A stretch of DNA of 64,000 bases from assembly GCA_963719055.1 (NCBI GenBank), contig CAVRAU010000022.1, positions 170,813-234,812 of the forward strand, read 5' to 3'. Shown here piece by piece: positions 20,154-30,487 of this stretch. The first letter of the stretch is position 1, and every line of letters starts with the position of its first letter. A program made the position numbers and the translations under genes. The DNA is from CAXMQZ01 sp963719055 (lineage in GTDB: Bacteria; Acidobacteriota; Thermoanaerobaculia; Multivoradales; JAHEKO01). Under the pieces are notes generated by a model that was not told where the DNA came from, did no database searches, and worked only from the letters and a program-made list of their open reading frames with translations.

Positions 20154-21857
20154 TCACGTGACCGGGCCCGCGTTTCAGCACCAGATAGCGGTCGCGACCT
20201 ACCAGGAGCTCGCGCACGATCGCCTCACGCCACCTCTCGTCCTCCGGATCGAAGTACGCTGTCGGTGTGCTTGCTGTGCAGGAGGACCAGAGACCCCGGA
20301 TGTTCGTCCAGATACCGGTCCAGCTCCGCACGGTCCATCAGCAGCTCGACATGGACTCCCGAGTACAGCGAGAAACCCCCCATCTTGTGGTGGCCCCGCG
20401 GGGGGTAGGCCAACCCGAAGCTCTCTTCCGAGCCGATCTCTGAGCGGATCCAGTCGCACTTGCGGCCGATAGGTCTTGGAGGGGTTCAGGGCCGGCATGA
20501 TGCCGCCGAAGACCACCATGAAGAAAGGAATCGCGGAGATGGCGATGCGAACGAGCACCTGGCGGGCGTTTCCGCCGCGTGCGGCTTGGAAGAGCCAACC
20601 GGCGGCCAAGAGAAGAACCAGGGCCATGACGGCGGCGGGAAGACGCTCGGCGTGGACCACGATCGATCTCGAGATCCTTCAGCTCCCCTTCGGCGACGAT
20701 CAGATCTGCGGCGAAGGTGATGGCCAGCATGACGACCGCGAGAACCAAGAAAAGGCCCGCCAGGACGAATCCATAGATGCGAACCGGCTTCTGGGAGGGT
20801 GCTGGAGCTTCGTCTGCCTTCCCCGTGGACCAGGCGGGCCAACCAAGGCGCCAGCAGCAGAGCGGCGGCCGGGTAGGCGGGCAGCATGTAGACCTGTCGC
20901 TTGGTGACGGCGGTGGTCAAGAAAGACGAGAAAGACGCCGAACCACCAGAGCCAGAGCTGATAGTTGCGATCCCTCCAGAGACCGGCACGAAATCCCCAC
21001 CAGATCGCGAAGGGCAGCAGGGGTCCCCACCAGAGGAGATCGATCCAGATCTGGGTGACGTAGTAGTAGACGGGTTGCCCGTGGCCACGGTGGGTGGCAC
21101 CGACGAAGCGGGCGAAGCTCTGGGCGTAGAGCTCGTGCAGGATGCTGTCGGCGCCCATGGCGTTGGCGCAGGCCACGAACCAGGGCAGGTAGACCGCCAG
21201 GGAGACCAGGGACAGCGGCGCCAACTCGAGGATGCGGCGCCACTCCCGCCGGCTGCCGTGCCAGAGGGTGAAGACCAGACCGGGGAGCAACAGGCCCAGC
21301 GGGCCCTTGGAGAGCATGGCCAGACCCAGGAGAGCGAATCCAGCGACTCGCAGCAGCCAGTTCGGCCGCTCGCCGACGCCTCGGGCATAGACGAGCATGC
21401 CGGCACCGATGAACAGACTGAAGAGCACATCGGGCCGGTAGTTGACGGCCTCGTAGGCGTATTGCAGAAAGGTCAGCAAGGCGAACCCGGCCCAGAACCC
21501 CGTCCAGGGTCCGCGCCATCGTGAGGCGGCCCAGGCGGTGATCAGCGCCAGGGCAATGGCCGCCAGCGAGTTGGGCAGTCTGAGGGCGAACTCGGAGAAC
21601 CCACCCAGCAGGTGCGAGGTCGCCGTGCCGGCCCAGTAGATCATCGGCGGGTAGTCGACCCAGATCTCTCCCATACGTCGGGGGGCGATCCAGTCGCCGC
21701 TGTCATACATGGCCTTGCAGACCTCGCCGATGTCGGGCTCGTCCGGGTACCACATGTCGCGCAGACCCAGGAACGGCACATAGAGCAGCAGGCCCAGCGC
21801 CAGGAGCGCGCCAAAGCGATGACGGGTGAGGAGAGCGGAGAAACGGCCTTCAGACAT
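20154..21857 (-). CDS. ArnT-like (GT83) membrane glycosyltransferase, frameshifted
   Basis: The N-terminal 330 residues are clean: LLYVPFLGLRDMWYPDEPDIG, with the catalytic-type acidic residues in the first external loop, GDWIAPRRMGEIWVDYPP, then repeated membrane helices (AMLSKGPLGLLLPGLVF). These are hallmarks of dolichyl-phosphate-mannose/ArnT-like transferases that move a sugar from a polyprenyl-phosphate donor to lipid A or protein. At least five frame changes follow between 20950 and 20230; the soluble C-terminal part can be followed as HKMGGFSLYSG, LVLLHS and DRYLVLKRGPG. The exact stop is uncertain: the TGA at 20156-20154 is the best candidate. A paralogue lies at 23180-24848. Confidence 0.78.
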
Positions 21858-21921
21858 GCGGCGAAAAAGTGTAGCTCAAGTCGGCAGCGAAACCGGTTTT
21901 TTCGTTTATGATGCGCAGGCT

Positions 21922-23147
21922 ATGGCGATTGCGAGGCAGACGAATCACGTTGGCACCGGCGACCTGGCGGCAGGCTGCTGACCGGAATCGGTGCGGGGTG
22001 ATCTGTGGGAGGGTGGGGAGATCGCCCAGCTCGAGAAGGCCTTTGCCGAGTTCATCGGCGTTCCCGCGGCGGTGGGGGTTCCGTCGGCGCGGGCGGGCCT
22101 GAGGTTCATCTTCCAGGCCCTCGATCTCCAGGCGGGTGACGAGGTGATCTGCTCGGCCTTCGGCTACCCGATCGTCCCTTTCTGGTGAAGTCGCTGGGCT
22201 TCGACCTGAAGTTCGCCGATTGTGAGATGACGACCCTGGGGATGGATCCGGAGGCGCTGCGAGAAGTGATCTCCGAGAAGACCCGCGCCGTCATCGTCAC
22301 CCACCTCTACGGTGTGCCATGCCAGGTGGACAAGCTCGCCGAGATCACGCGAGGCGCACGGGGCCCATCTGATCGAGGACTGTGCCCATTGCTATGGCGC
22401 CTCCGTGGGTGGACGCAAGGCCGGAGCCTTCGGGTCGGCGGCCTACTTCAGCTTCGAGACCTCGAAGATGATCAACACCATGGGGGGTGGCATGGTGACG
22501 GTCCAGCGATGCCGCACTCGCCGAGCGGATCCGGGAAGTGGGCAGCCAGGAGCCGCAGAAGGACCTGAGCTGGTTGACCAAGCGCCTCTTCAAGACGACC
22601 TTCGAGGCCACGGTCACCCACCCGCTGGTGTTCAACCTGGGTGTCTACCAGGCCCTGCGCTACGCCCCGCGGGACAAGAAGGGCGAGGATCGTTTTGCCT
22701 CCGGATACCACGGTGACGAGGTCTCGATGGCGGGGCGACTGGGCAAGTTCACCAACTATCAGGCCAAGCTGGGGCCGCGGCAGATGGAGCGCATCGCACC
22801 CGCTGAGCGTTCGTCGCAACGAGAATGCCGAGCGGCTCATCGGTCAGCTGGAGGACGTGGTCCGGTTCCAGCGACCCGCAGGGCCCGAGGTGACGGCCAA
22901 CTACATGCTGGTCACCGCACTGTTCGAGAAGATGCAGGAGGTCTCCAGAGCCTTGCTGCGAGTCGGCGTGGACACGAAGTACCACTACATGCGGGACTGT
23001 ACCGGCATGTTCGAGGGCTCCGTACCCTTCGAGAATGCCGCCAGGGCCGAGCGCGAGATCCTTCACCTGCCGGCCTATCCACAGCTGTCGACCTCCCAGA
23101 TCGACCAGATCGCTGCCAAGACCCGCCAAGTCGTCACCGCGCTCTGA
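21922..23147 (+). CDS. DegT/DnrJ/EryC1-family PLP aminotransferase, frameshifted
   Basis: The reconstructed protein of about 400 residues shows the order expected for sugar aminotransferases of the DegT family: GDLWEGGEIAQLEKAFAEFIG, VGVPSARAGLRFI, GDEVICSAFGYP, RAVIVTHLYGVPC, LIEDCAHCYGA (PLP-stacking region) and YFSFETSKMINTMGGGMV with the PLP-binding Lys. The C-terminal half has NYQAKLGPRQMERI and NYMLVTALF. Frame changes lie near 21980, 22180, 22350, 22505 and 22800. The start is uncertain; ATG 21922 is taken as the nearest ATG in a suitable position. Between two ArnT-like transferases, a role in making an amino-sugar nucleotide or lipid-linked amino sugar for surface glycan is likely. 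Confidence 0.78.
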
Positions 23148-23179
23148 GCGCGCGGACGGGGATCTTCGATTCCGCCATA

Positions 23180-24848
23180 ATGGCGGTCGCAATTCCAGGA
23201 AACAGTACCGTGTCGTCTAAAACAGTGACAGACGCCTGCAGATCCTGCTTGTGGCTCTGTGCCTCTTTCTCTTCTTCTTCTATCTGGGCTCGAGAGATCT
23301 GTGGGATGTGGACGAGGGCATGCACTCGGTTTCGGCGAAGCATGTCGTGGAGAGCGGGGATTGGGTGACGCCGGTCTACAACGGCAAGACCTTCCTGGAC
23401 AAGCCGATGTTCTTCACCTGGCTGGTGGCGATCTCGTTCAGCCTGCTGGGCTTCACCGAGCTGGCGGCACGCCTGCCCGCTGCCGTCATCGGGTTGTTGG
23501 GTGTGTGGGTGACCTATCGACTCGGTCGCAAGATGTTCAATGCGCCGGACCGGCTTTCTGGCAGGAGCCGTTCTGGCCACCTCCATCCTTTATCTGGTGA
23601 TGTCGCGCACGGTGGTCCACGACATCGCCCTCGGTCTGTTCACGACCTTGGCGCTTGTATCTGTTCTATATGGCGGTGGAGGAGCCGGAGCACCGAAAGA
23701 CCTACTTCCTGCTGTTCTATGTCGCCGTGGCCGGAGCCGTTTTGGCCAAGGGTCCGCTCGGGGCCGTGCTTCCTGCCCTGGTCATCGGACCCTACCTGGT
23801 CCTGACTCGACGCCTGGCCCTGATCAAGCAGATGCAGCTGGGGTGGGGAGCCCTGATCTTCCTGGTCCTGACAGCGCCCTGGTACATCCTGATGAGTCTG
23901 CGCAACGAGGGCTACCTCGCCTACTTCCTGATCGAGAAGACCTTCGGCAGCTTTGCCTCGGATGAATCGACCCATCCGGCGCCGTTCCACTTCTACATTC
24001 CGGTCTTCTTGGGTGCCCTGCTGCCGTGGACGGGTTTCTTCCCCGCCGCCGTCTATCGGGCATTCAGGAGACTGGGTGGCGAAGGAAGAGACCCGGTTCT
24101 GTATCTAATCCTCTGGGTGGGGACGATGTTCCTGTTCTTCTCGGCGGCGACATCGAAATTGGCGTCCTACCTGCTGCCGCTGATGCCCGCCGCCGCCCTG
24201 TTGATCGGTCTGCTCTGGGATGAAGCCCTCGCAGCATCACGAGAGCGCAAACCATGGAACCTGTTCTGGTCACATTTACCAATGGTGGTGGTGCTGGGAG
24301 TCGGCTTTGTCTACGGTTGGCTGCACCCGCCGCTGGAGCTGGGGGTGAAATACGGCATCACCTTGCAGCAGGTCCTCGTCCTCGGTCTGATCATCACGGT
24401 CTTACCGGCCGCGGCCCTCGGGCTTCTCTGGCGACGCCACATCGGTCTAGCGTTCGGGTCTATCGTCACCATGGTGGCGGCGGTGCTGGCGGTCTTCGCC
24501 GTCTGGGTGGGACCCTCGATGGATCCGTATCGGTCCACCAAGGAGCTGGCGCTGGAGCTCGATCAAAGGCTGCCCCCGGCCGAGCCCATGATCTTTCTGT
24601 GGCGAGAGAAGGACTCGGCTCTCTTCTATACCGACAGAGACGGAGTGGTGCTGTCGACGTGGGAGGTCGAGGAGTACCTGGCCACCGAACACGAGGTGTA
24701 CTTCGTCGCCGACGTTCGCCACCTCCACAGGATCTCCGAGTACCGGAACCGCCTTGGCTTCGTCTACCGGAACGGCAGCAAGGTGCTGATCTCCAACCGG
24801 CCCGATTCCGAGAACCCGGCAGCGGTCCCCGAAGGTCTGGCGCGGTAG
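23180..24848 (+). CDS. ArnT-like (GT83) membrane glycosyltransferase, frameshifted
   Basis: A second ArnT-like protein of about 550 residues. The first external loop reads GSRDLWDVDEGMHS with the acidic pair, followed by GDWVTPVYNGKTFLDKPMFF, FTELAARLPAAVIG and GAVLAKGPLGAVLPALV. About twelve hydrophobic segments are followed by a soluble C-terminal domain (MIFLWREKDSALFYTDRDG, VYFVADVRHLH). Frame changes occur near 23235, 23560 and 23650; the last 397 residues are uninterrupted. The start is uncertain: ATG 23180 and GTG 23210 are both possible. Together with the aminotransferase just upstream it probably adds an amino or modified sugar to lipid A or another envelope acceptor; the acceptor is not known. 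Confidence 0.8.
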
Positions 24849-24913
24849 ACGCGGCCCCGACGCTGGTATTGTGAGCCTCGACGCGGGAGAGGGACTCGCA
24901 GGGGACGAGTGAA

Positions 24914-25873
24914 GTGAATTGGATGAAGCATGCCCGTACCGGGGCCCTGGTCTTGTTGATCGGGGTGACGGGGTATGGGATCTACACGTTTCTGACCGGC
25001 GATCCGATGGCGGCGGCGGCTTTTTGGCGCGACAAAATCGCCATTGTTCCCCTGGTGTTCTTGCTTGCTTGCCTGGATGTGGCGCTGGAAGCCACGGGCT
25101 GGATGTGGGTCTATGAGCGGCTGGGAATCAAGGCGTTCGACTCCGGGGGCGTCAATGCGTATCTGGCTGGCCGAGCCGGCCTCCTGCTGCCCGCACAGCT
25201 GGGCCGCCTCATCCGCCCCGATGCCATGCTGCGATTGAAACGGGGAGGTCTGCGGCATTGCCTCAAGGCAGAGGCCGTCGCCTTTGTCCTCGACTCCACC
25301 TCTGTGGTGGCGCTTCTCGCCGCCTTGCTCGCGTATCGGATTCATCCCCTCGCGGCACCAGCGGCAGCACTGGCCGTTATCGCGGTCCTCTTCTTTCTGG
25401 GTGACCAGCTAGCTGACATGCTCACGGGCACCAAGCTGGAGTTGCCGCCAACTTTTTGGTGGAGATGGAAGACCTTGGCCATTCTCCTGGTGGAGATGGC
25501 GGGCTGGGCCGCGCACGGCGTGGCCTTGTATCTGGTCATCAAGGGCCTGCCAGGAAACGCGACGATGTGGGACGCCCTCTTCTATGCACCCGCCTCTTCC
25601 GTGCTCGGTGTCGCCACGGGCCTGCCGGGTGGAATCGGCGCTACTGAGGGCTTTCTGGGTGCCTCGTTGCGTCTCATGAAGATACCCAGCGAGCACCTGG
25701 TCGTGGCAGTGGGAGGGTTTCGGTTGATCACCTTCTGGCTCTGGCTGCCTATCGGTTGGATCGCTCTGGGAATGTTGAAGCGCCGGGCGGCCCTGCTCGA
25801 GGAAGTGGATCTGCCGGAAGGTCTGGGCGATGAAACGGATGACCACCGTCAGGTGACAGGGGAAGACGAATGA
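24914..25873 (+). CDS. lysylphosphatidylglycerol-synthase-TM/AglD-like membrane protein
   Basis: An intact 319-residue integral membrane protein of the UPF0104 group (LPG synthase transmembrane region), with about eight helices. Typical motifs are GRAGLLLPAQLGRLIRPDAML in the first third and ATGLPGGIGATEGFLGA near the end. Family members take part in lipid or glycolipid transfer across the membrane or in glycan assembly. GTG 24914 follows GGGGACGAG; ATG 24923 is an alternative three codons in. Its stop overlaps the ATG of the next gene (ATGA), so the aminotransferase is translationally coupled. Neighbouring glycosyltransferases favour a role in envelope glycolipid synthesis. Confidence 0.8.
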   Translation: MNWMKHARTGALVLLIGVTGYGIYTFLTGDPMAAAAFWRDKIAIVPLVFLLACLDVALEATGWMWVYERLGIKAFDSGGVNAYLAGRAGLLLPAQLGRLIRPDAMLRLKRGGLRHCLKAEAVAFVLDSTSVVALLAALLAYRIHPLAAPAAALAVIAVLFFLGDQLADMLTGTKLELPPTFWWRWKTLAILLVEMAGWAAHGVALYLVIKGLPGNATMWDALFYAPASSVLGVATGLPGGIGATEGFLGASLRLMKIPSEHLVVAVGGFRLITFWLWLPIGWIALGMLKRRAALLEEVDLPEGLGDETDDHRQVTGEDE

Positions 25874-27025
25874 GCGTGGAGAAGCGTGAGCGATACCAGT
25901 TCTCTGTGATTCGGGAGCGCATGAAGGAGTATCCGGGTCGGGTCCTGGATTTTGCCCTTGGCGAGCTACAGCACGAGCTACCGCCCTCCCTGGTGGGGTT
26001 GGCAACCGGGAGCGCCTCGCCGATTCTGGAGCGGGCCAATCTCGACGAGCATCACGCATTTGGCGAGCGGGCAGCCTCCTACTTGAGCCGAGAATTCGGC
26101 GTGGTGGTGGAGCCGGAGCAGATTCTCCCTGTTCCCAGCGGCCGGGTGGCTATGACCGCTCTGATGGCCTGTCTTCTGGAGCCGGGAGACGGTGTCGTGG
26201 TCACGGAACCGGGATATCCGGCCTTCGCCCGCGTGGCGGCTCATCGACACTGTCGCGTCTATTCGGTCCCTCTCGATCCGGCCGAGGGTTTCTTGCCAGA
26301 CCTCTCGGGGATTCCACAGGATGACTTGGGGGGCATGCGTCTAGCCGCCCTCAACTATCCCAACAATCCCACAGGCTCGGTGCTGGCTTCTGAGACGGTG
26401 GAGGTCCTCGTCGGGAACCTGGGCAAATCGCCGATTCTGTTCAATGACTCCACCTATGGTCCCCTGGTCTACAATCAACCGCCCACATCACTTCTGGCGG
26501 ACAGCATCGGGGTCGAGCCGGGACAGAGTGTCGTCGAGCTCCACTCGTTGGCCAAGCTCTTTGCGCTGGGTCCCCTGGCGATCTCCTTTCTCATCGGCTC
26601 TCCCGATGTCATCGAGCAGTTGCGCCGCTACAGCGACTTTGCCTGGTCGCCCCTGAGCTCACTCCACATCCAGGTGGCGGCGCAGGCACTCGAGGAAGAG
26701 GAATATGTGAAGGAGGTTCGCGAGCTCTATCGCAGGCGGGTCGAACGGGTGCGCGGCGGTCTGTCGCATCTGGGATTCGAGCCGTACCCGACTCCTGCCG
26801 GACTTTACATCCTGACCCGGGTGCCGGCGTCGATCGCGGGTCAGGAGGTCGGCTCGGCCCGCGAAGCCGCGGATGTTCTGATGGACCAGTTCGGGGTGGC
26901 GGTGGCCTTCTGGGACATCGATGGCACCGGATACCTGCGCTTCACCTCGCTCTACGGCGAGGGCAACCTGACGCGGTTGGTCGACCTGAAGAAGGAGATG
27001 CGGATCAGCCAGCCGGGCGGGTTGA
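25870..27025 (+). CDS. class I/II PLP aminotransferase
   Basis: About 385 residues with the fold-type I aminotransferase landmarks VPSGRVAMTALMACLLEPGD, VTEPGYPAF, LNYPNNPTGS, FNDSTYGPLVYN and VELHSLAKLFALGPL, in which the Lys is the PLP-binding residue. The start ATG overlaps the stop of the preceding flippase-like gene by ATGA. The open frame runs on to 27414, but beyond about 27015 it is merely antisense to the convergent GT9 gene; a one-base frame change inside GCCGGGCGGG would restore a TGA at 27023-27025, where the family normally ends. The substrate cannot be read from the sequence; aspartate-, alanine- or aromatic-type specificity is possible. Confidence 0.8.
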
Positions 27026-28248
27026 CCCGCCGGGCGGCCGTCGAAGACCTCGCAAACCTTGGCGAACACGTCGTCCACGGAGATCCTCTGCATGCAGAGG
27101 TTGTCCTGACAGGGCGACCAGCGATCGTTGAAGGCGTTGATGCAGGGGCTGCAAGGCAGGCCGGCCCAGAACAGATGACTGCGTGGCGACAGGGATCCGA
27201 AGGCGGCAGGCGTCTCGGGTCCGAAAAGGGTCATGACATCGATCGGCGACAAGGCGGAATAGTGTGCCGGGCCGCTGTCGTTGGTCACCATGACCTCGGC
27301 GAGGAAATAGAGGATCAAGAGCTGCCGCAGAGTGGTCGTGCCGCCGAAGTTGACGCAGCGGTCGGAGCCGACCGCATCGACCAGCTCCTGGGCACCGGCG
27401 GCTTCGGCAGGTGATCCGGTGAGTCCGATGATCACGTCCGGATAGTGCTCGAGGAGCTTCTGCGCCAACTCGACGTATCGGTCTCTCGTCCAACGACGCA
27501 GCGGTAGAAGATCACCGGTGTTGGCGTTGAGAAGAATGATCCGTGGGTTGCCCTCGCTGCCGGTCACCCGCGACACGATGGCCCTGACCTCGTCCATCTC
27601 TTCGTTCGTGGGCTGGATCAGCGGCGGCTGCTCATCGTGCCAGCGCTGCGTATCCATCGCCGGCAGCACTTCTGGCGAGACGTCGATGGCTTCGACGAGC
27701 ATGCGAAAGATCTGACCGGCGTGCAGAAACGGGTTGAAGACCAACCGGTGGGTCATGAGGTCGCCGCGATACGAAGCCTCACCGGCGAAGGAGTGGAACC
27801 CGACCCGGCGGGACGCGCCACTGAGGTAGGAGACGATCGCCGAGGCGCGGGCGTAGTACTCGAAGTCCACAGAGGTATCCAGACCTTCTCGCCAGCAGCG
27901 AGCCAGGGCACGAAAGAGATCCAGGGCGAGAGTGACGAGCCCCTTGTCGGTGCGAATCTCGATGACGTTGGCCGGGGGTATCAGATTCAATTGATCGACG
28001 ATGAAGCGGTTCTCGGCAAAGACGACAAAGAAGACATTCTCGGGACCCACCATCTCCGTGGCTCTTCGCAAGGCCGAATAGGCCACCACGGTCGCGCCCT
28101 GCTCGGCGAGCTTGACGACCAGGATCCGCTTCGCTTCTGCAGGCATTCTGCGGCGAAAGGGATCGGTGAGCCGCCGCACCACGGTCAACAGCGCACAGAT
28201 CGGCGTGCCGACCCAACCATCGATTCTGCGCATGGTGGTGACTTCCAT
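27005..28248 (-). CDS. GT9-family (heptosyltransferase-like) glycosyltransferase
   Basis: The protein of about 410 residues shows KRILVVKLAEQGATVVAYSAL at the N-terminus (acceptor-side Rossmann domain), LLNANTGDLLPLRRWT in the middle and TNDSGPAHYSALSPIDVMTLFGPETP in the donor-binding region (motifs VTNDSGPAHYS and LFGPETP), the hallmark of ADP-heptose:LPS heptosyltransferases. A Cys-rich stretch LPCSPCINAFNDRWSPC follows. ATG 28248 is chosen over 28263 because GGAAGG lies six bases before it. The open frame continues antisense through the aminotransferase gene to 26659, so the true end near 27005 is inferred from family length and convergence. It is divergent from the ADP-heptose biosynthesis operon, which supports heptose as donor. 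Confidence 0.82.
27012..27035. terminator. inverted repeat at convergent gene ends
   Basis: A 10-base stem with one mismatch around the loop TTGA, exactly where the aminotransferase (plus) and the GT9 gene (minus) meet. It is very GC-rich and has no T-tract. It could serve both genes, and it may also have provoked the base-calling error that removes both stop codons. Confidence 0.4.
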
Positions 28249-28398
28249 GGTGACCCTTCCCATGCCTGATCGTCCGGACCCCTTGGCCGACCTCGGCTCC
28301 GTAGTGGCCGTCCTCTGCGCCGGCCTACCGTTCCGGGTGACTATTGGATCACAACTCGGGGTAGGCTATGACCGCTCGGATTCGAGAGGAGACCTATC

Positions 28399-29355
28399 GT
28401 GATCGTGGTGACGGGCGGCGCAGGCTTTATCGGCAGCAATCTGGTCCTGGAGCTCAACAAGAAGGGGCACCGCGACGTCGTCGTGGTGGACAATCTGGCC
28501 GACGCGCGCAAGTACCGCAACCTGGTCGGGGCCGACATCGCCGACTATGTGGACAAGGAGGACTTCCTGTCCCAGGTGACGGCTCGTGCGAGTTGGCTCG
28601 ACGAAGTCGAAGCGGTGTTTCACCAGGGCGCCTGCACCTCGACCACCGAGACCGACGGCCGCTACATGATGAGGAACAACTACGAGTACTCGAAGGCCGT
28701 TCTCGACCTCTGTCTCGAGCGTCACGCGCCACTCATCTACGCCTCCTCGGCGGCCGTCTACGGAGCCGGTACGGTCTTCGGCGAGGAACCCGCCAACGAA
28801 GGCCCCCTGAACGTCTACGGGTTCTCCAAGCTGCTCTTCGATCAGCATGTCAGGCGTCTATTGCCCACGGCGGCAAGTCAGATCGTCGGATTGCGCTACT
28901 TCAACGTCTACGGCCCCCGGGAAGCGCACAAAGGACCCATGGCCAGCATGGTCCTGCAGCTCGACGACCAGTTGGAGGCCACGGGCAAGGCACGACTCTT
29001 TGGTCCCACCGAGGGTTACGAAGCGGGTGAGCAGCGCCGTGATTTCGTCTACGTCGGGGACGTTGTCGACGTCAATCTCTGGTTCTTCGAGCACCCCGAC
29101 CAATCCGGCATCTTCAATTGCGGCACCGGTATCAGCAGGACGTTCAATGACCTGGCCGGAGAGGTCGTGCGGTTCCGTGGCCAAGGAAAGATCGAGCACA
29201 TACCGTTCCCCGAGTCTCTGCAGGGCCGCTATCAGAGCTACACCCAGGCCGACATGTCCAGCCTGCGGTCCGCCGGCTTCACGGCCGAGCCCACACCCCT
29301 GGAGAAGGGCATTCCGGAGTACCTGGCGTGGCGGCGGGAGCAGATCGACGAGTGA
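28399..29355 (+). CDS. hldD: ADP-L-glycero-D-manno-heptose-6-epimerase
   Basis: An intact 318-residue short-chain dehydrogenase-type epimerase that converts ADP-D-glycero- to ADP-L-glycero-manno-heptose, the last step of heptose-nucleotide synthesis. GGAGFIGSN at residues 6-14 binds NADP, VFHQGACTSTTETDG is the HldD-specific Ser/Thr-rich loop, NVYGFSK carries the catalytic Tyr-x3-Lys, and LRYFNVYGPREAHKGPMAS is the diagnostic HldD stretch. The start is GTG 28399 with GGAG seven bases upstream. Its stop codon overlaps the GTG start of gmhB (GTGA). It begins an operon of four heptose genes plus a PilZ gene and is divergent from a GT9 transferase. Confidence 0.95.
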   Translation: MIVVTGGAGFIGSNLVLELNKKGHRDVVVVDNLADARKYRNLVGADIADYVDKEDFLSQVTARASWLDEVEAVFHQGACTSTTETDGRYMMRNNYEYSKAVLDLCLERHAPLIYASSAAVYGAGTVFGEEPANEGPLNVYGFSKLLFDQHVRRLLPTAASQIVGLRYFNVYGPREAHKGPMASMVLQLDDQLEATGKARLFGPTEGYEAGEQRRDFVYVGDVVDVNLWFFEHPDQSGIFNCGTGISRTFNDLAGEVVRFRGQGKIEHIPFPESLQGRYQSYTQADMSSLRSAGFTAEPTPLEKGIPEYLAWRREQIDE

Positions 29356-29933
29356 GCAGCCCGGCCATCCGACACGCGATCCTGGACCGGGATGGCGTCC
29401 TGAATCGCGAACAGGAGAGTGGCTGGTTGTCCAGCCCGTCGCAATGGGAATGGGAGGAGGGCTCGCTGCAGGCTTTGCGGCGATTGACGCAGGCGGGCGT
29501 CAAGATCTCCATCGTGAGCAATCAGTCGGGAATTGGCCGCGGAGTCGTCTCCAGACGCGAAGTGGATGAGCTTCATCAGTGGCTGGTCACGGAGTTGGCG
29601 GCAGAGGGAATCGAGTTGGCCGGCATCTTTCTTTGTCCGCACGCCCCCGGCGACGGCTGCGATTGCCGGAAGCCCCTTCCTGGCTTGGTTCGGGAAGCCA
29701 TTGATCGCAGTGGGATTTCAGAGGAGAATTCCATCCTGATCGGCGACGACAAGCGAGACCTCGACGCAGGCCAGGCAGCCGGGTTACAGGTGGCTTTGGT
29801 GCGCACGGGCAAAGGGGAGCGGGTTCGAGGCCAGGTGGAGCCGAATACGCTAGTCTTCAAGAACCTTCTGGAGGCCGTGATCTCCATGATCGAGGAAAGG
29901 ACAGGAGCACCAGGTGCTACGCGAAGTCATTGA
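29352..29933 (+). CDS. gmhB: D-glycero-D-manno-heptose-1,7-bisphosphate 7-phosphatase
   Basis: A 193-residue HAD-family phosphatase. It shows the nucleophile motif LDRDGVLN at residues 11-18, SNQSGIGRG, the zinc-binding CPHAPGDGCDCRKP loop typical of GmhB/HisB-N, and the acidic motif IGDDKRDLDAG. It removes the 7-phosphate of heptose bisphosphate after the kinase step of HldE. GTG 29352 is chosen because it overlaps the hldD stop (GTGA) and gives the expected length. Its 3' end overlaps gmhA by 20 bases. The order hldD-gmhB-gmhA-hldE gathers the whole ADP-heptose pathway in one transcript. Confidence 0.93.
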   Translation: MSSPAIRHAILDRDGVLNREQESGWLSSPSQWEWEEGSLQALRRLTQAGVKISIVSNQSGIGRGVVSRREVDELHQWLVTELAAEGIELAGIFLCPHAPGDGCDCRKPLPGLVREAIDRSGISEENSILIGDDKRDLDAGQAAGLQVALVRTGKGERVRGQVEPNTLVFKNLLEAVISMIEERTGAPGATRSH

Positions 29934-30487
29934 AGAGCATTCCCAGGTTCTCGAAGAAACCCTCGCCACCCAGGCAAGAGCTTTCTACATCGTGGCGGGG
30001 CTGGCGGAGGATTGTCTGCGCGAGGGTGGCAAGATCCTCATCTTCGGCAACGGTGGGAGTGCGGCCGACGCCCAGCATTTCGCCGCCGAATTGGTGGGCA
30101 GATTCGAGCAGGATCGCCAGGGGCTGGCGGCGTTGGCGCTGACCGTGAACACGTCGACCCTCACCGCGGTAGCCAACGACTACGGTTTCGAAAGAGCGTT
30201 CGCCAGACAGATCGAGGCCTTGGCCAGCAAGAGAGATTTGGCCATCGCCATCAGCACGAGTGGCGAATCGGGCAACGTGATCGCGGCAGCTCGAGCAGCT
30301 CGGGAGCTCGGATGCAAGGTGGTCGGGATGACGGGCGAGAGGGGTGGGACCCTGGCCGAGCCTTGCCGATGCAGTGATTGCCGTGCCGTCAAAGACGGTC
30401 GCCCGCATCCAGGAGATGCATGAGATCTGTCTTCACGCCCTGGCGGCTGTGCTGGAGAAGCGGATGTTTGGCCAGGTGGGTGAATGA
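29914..30487 (+). CDS. gmhA: phosphoheptose isomerase, one frameshift
   Basis: A SIS-domain isomerase of about 190 residues that converts sedoheptulose 7-phosphate to D-glycero-D-manno-heptose 7-phosphate. Signature stretches are ILIFGNGGSAADAQHFAAELVG, given here as GNGGSAADAQHFAAE, then ANDYGFERAFARQI and ISTSGESGNV. One extra C near 30362 shifts the frame; bridging it yields LADAVIAVPSKTVARIQEMH and a stop at 30485-30487, the normal family ending. The start is GTG 29914 with AGGAG eight bases upstream, inside the end of gmhB. The stop overlaps the ATG of hldE (ATGA). Confidence 0.93.
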
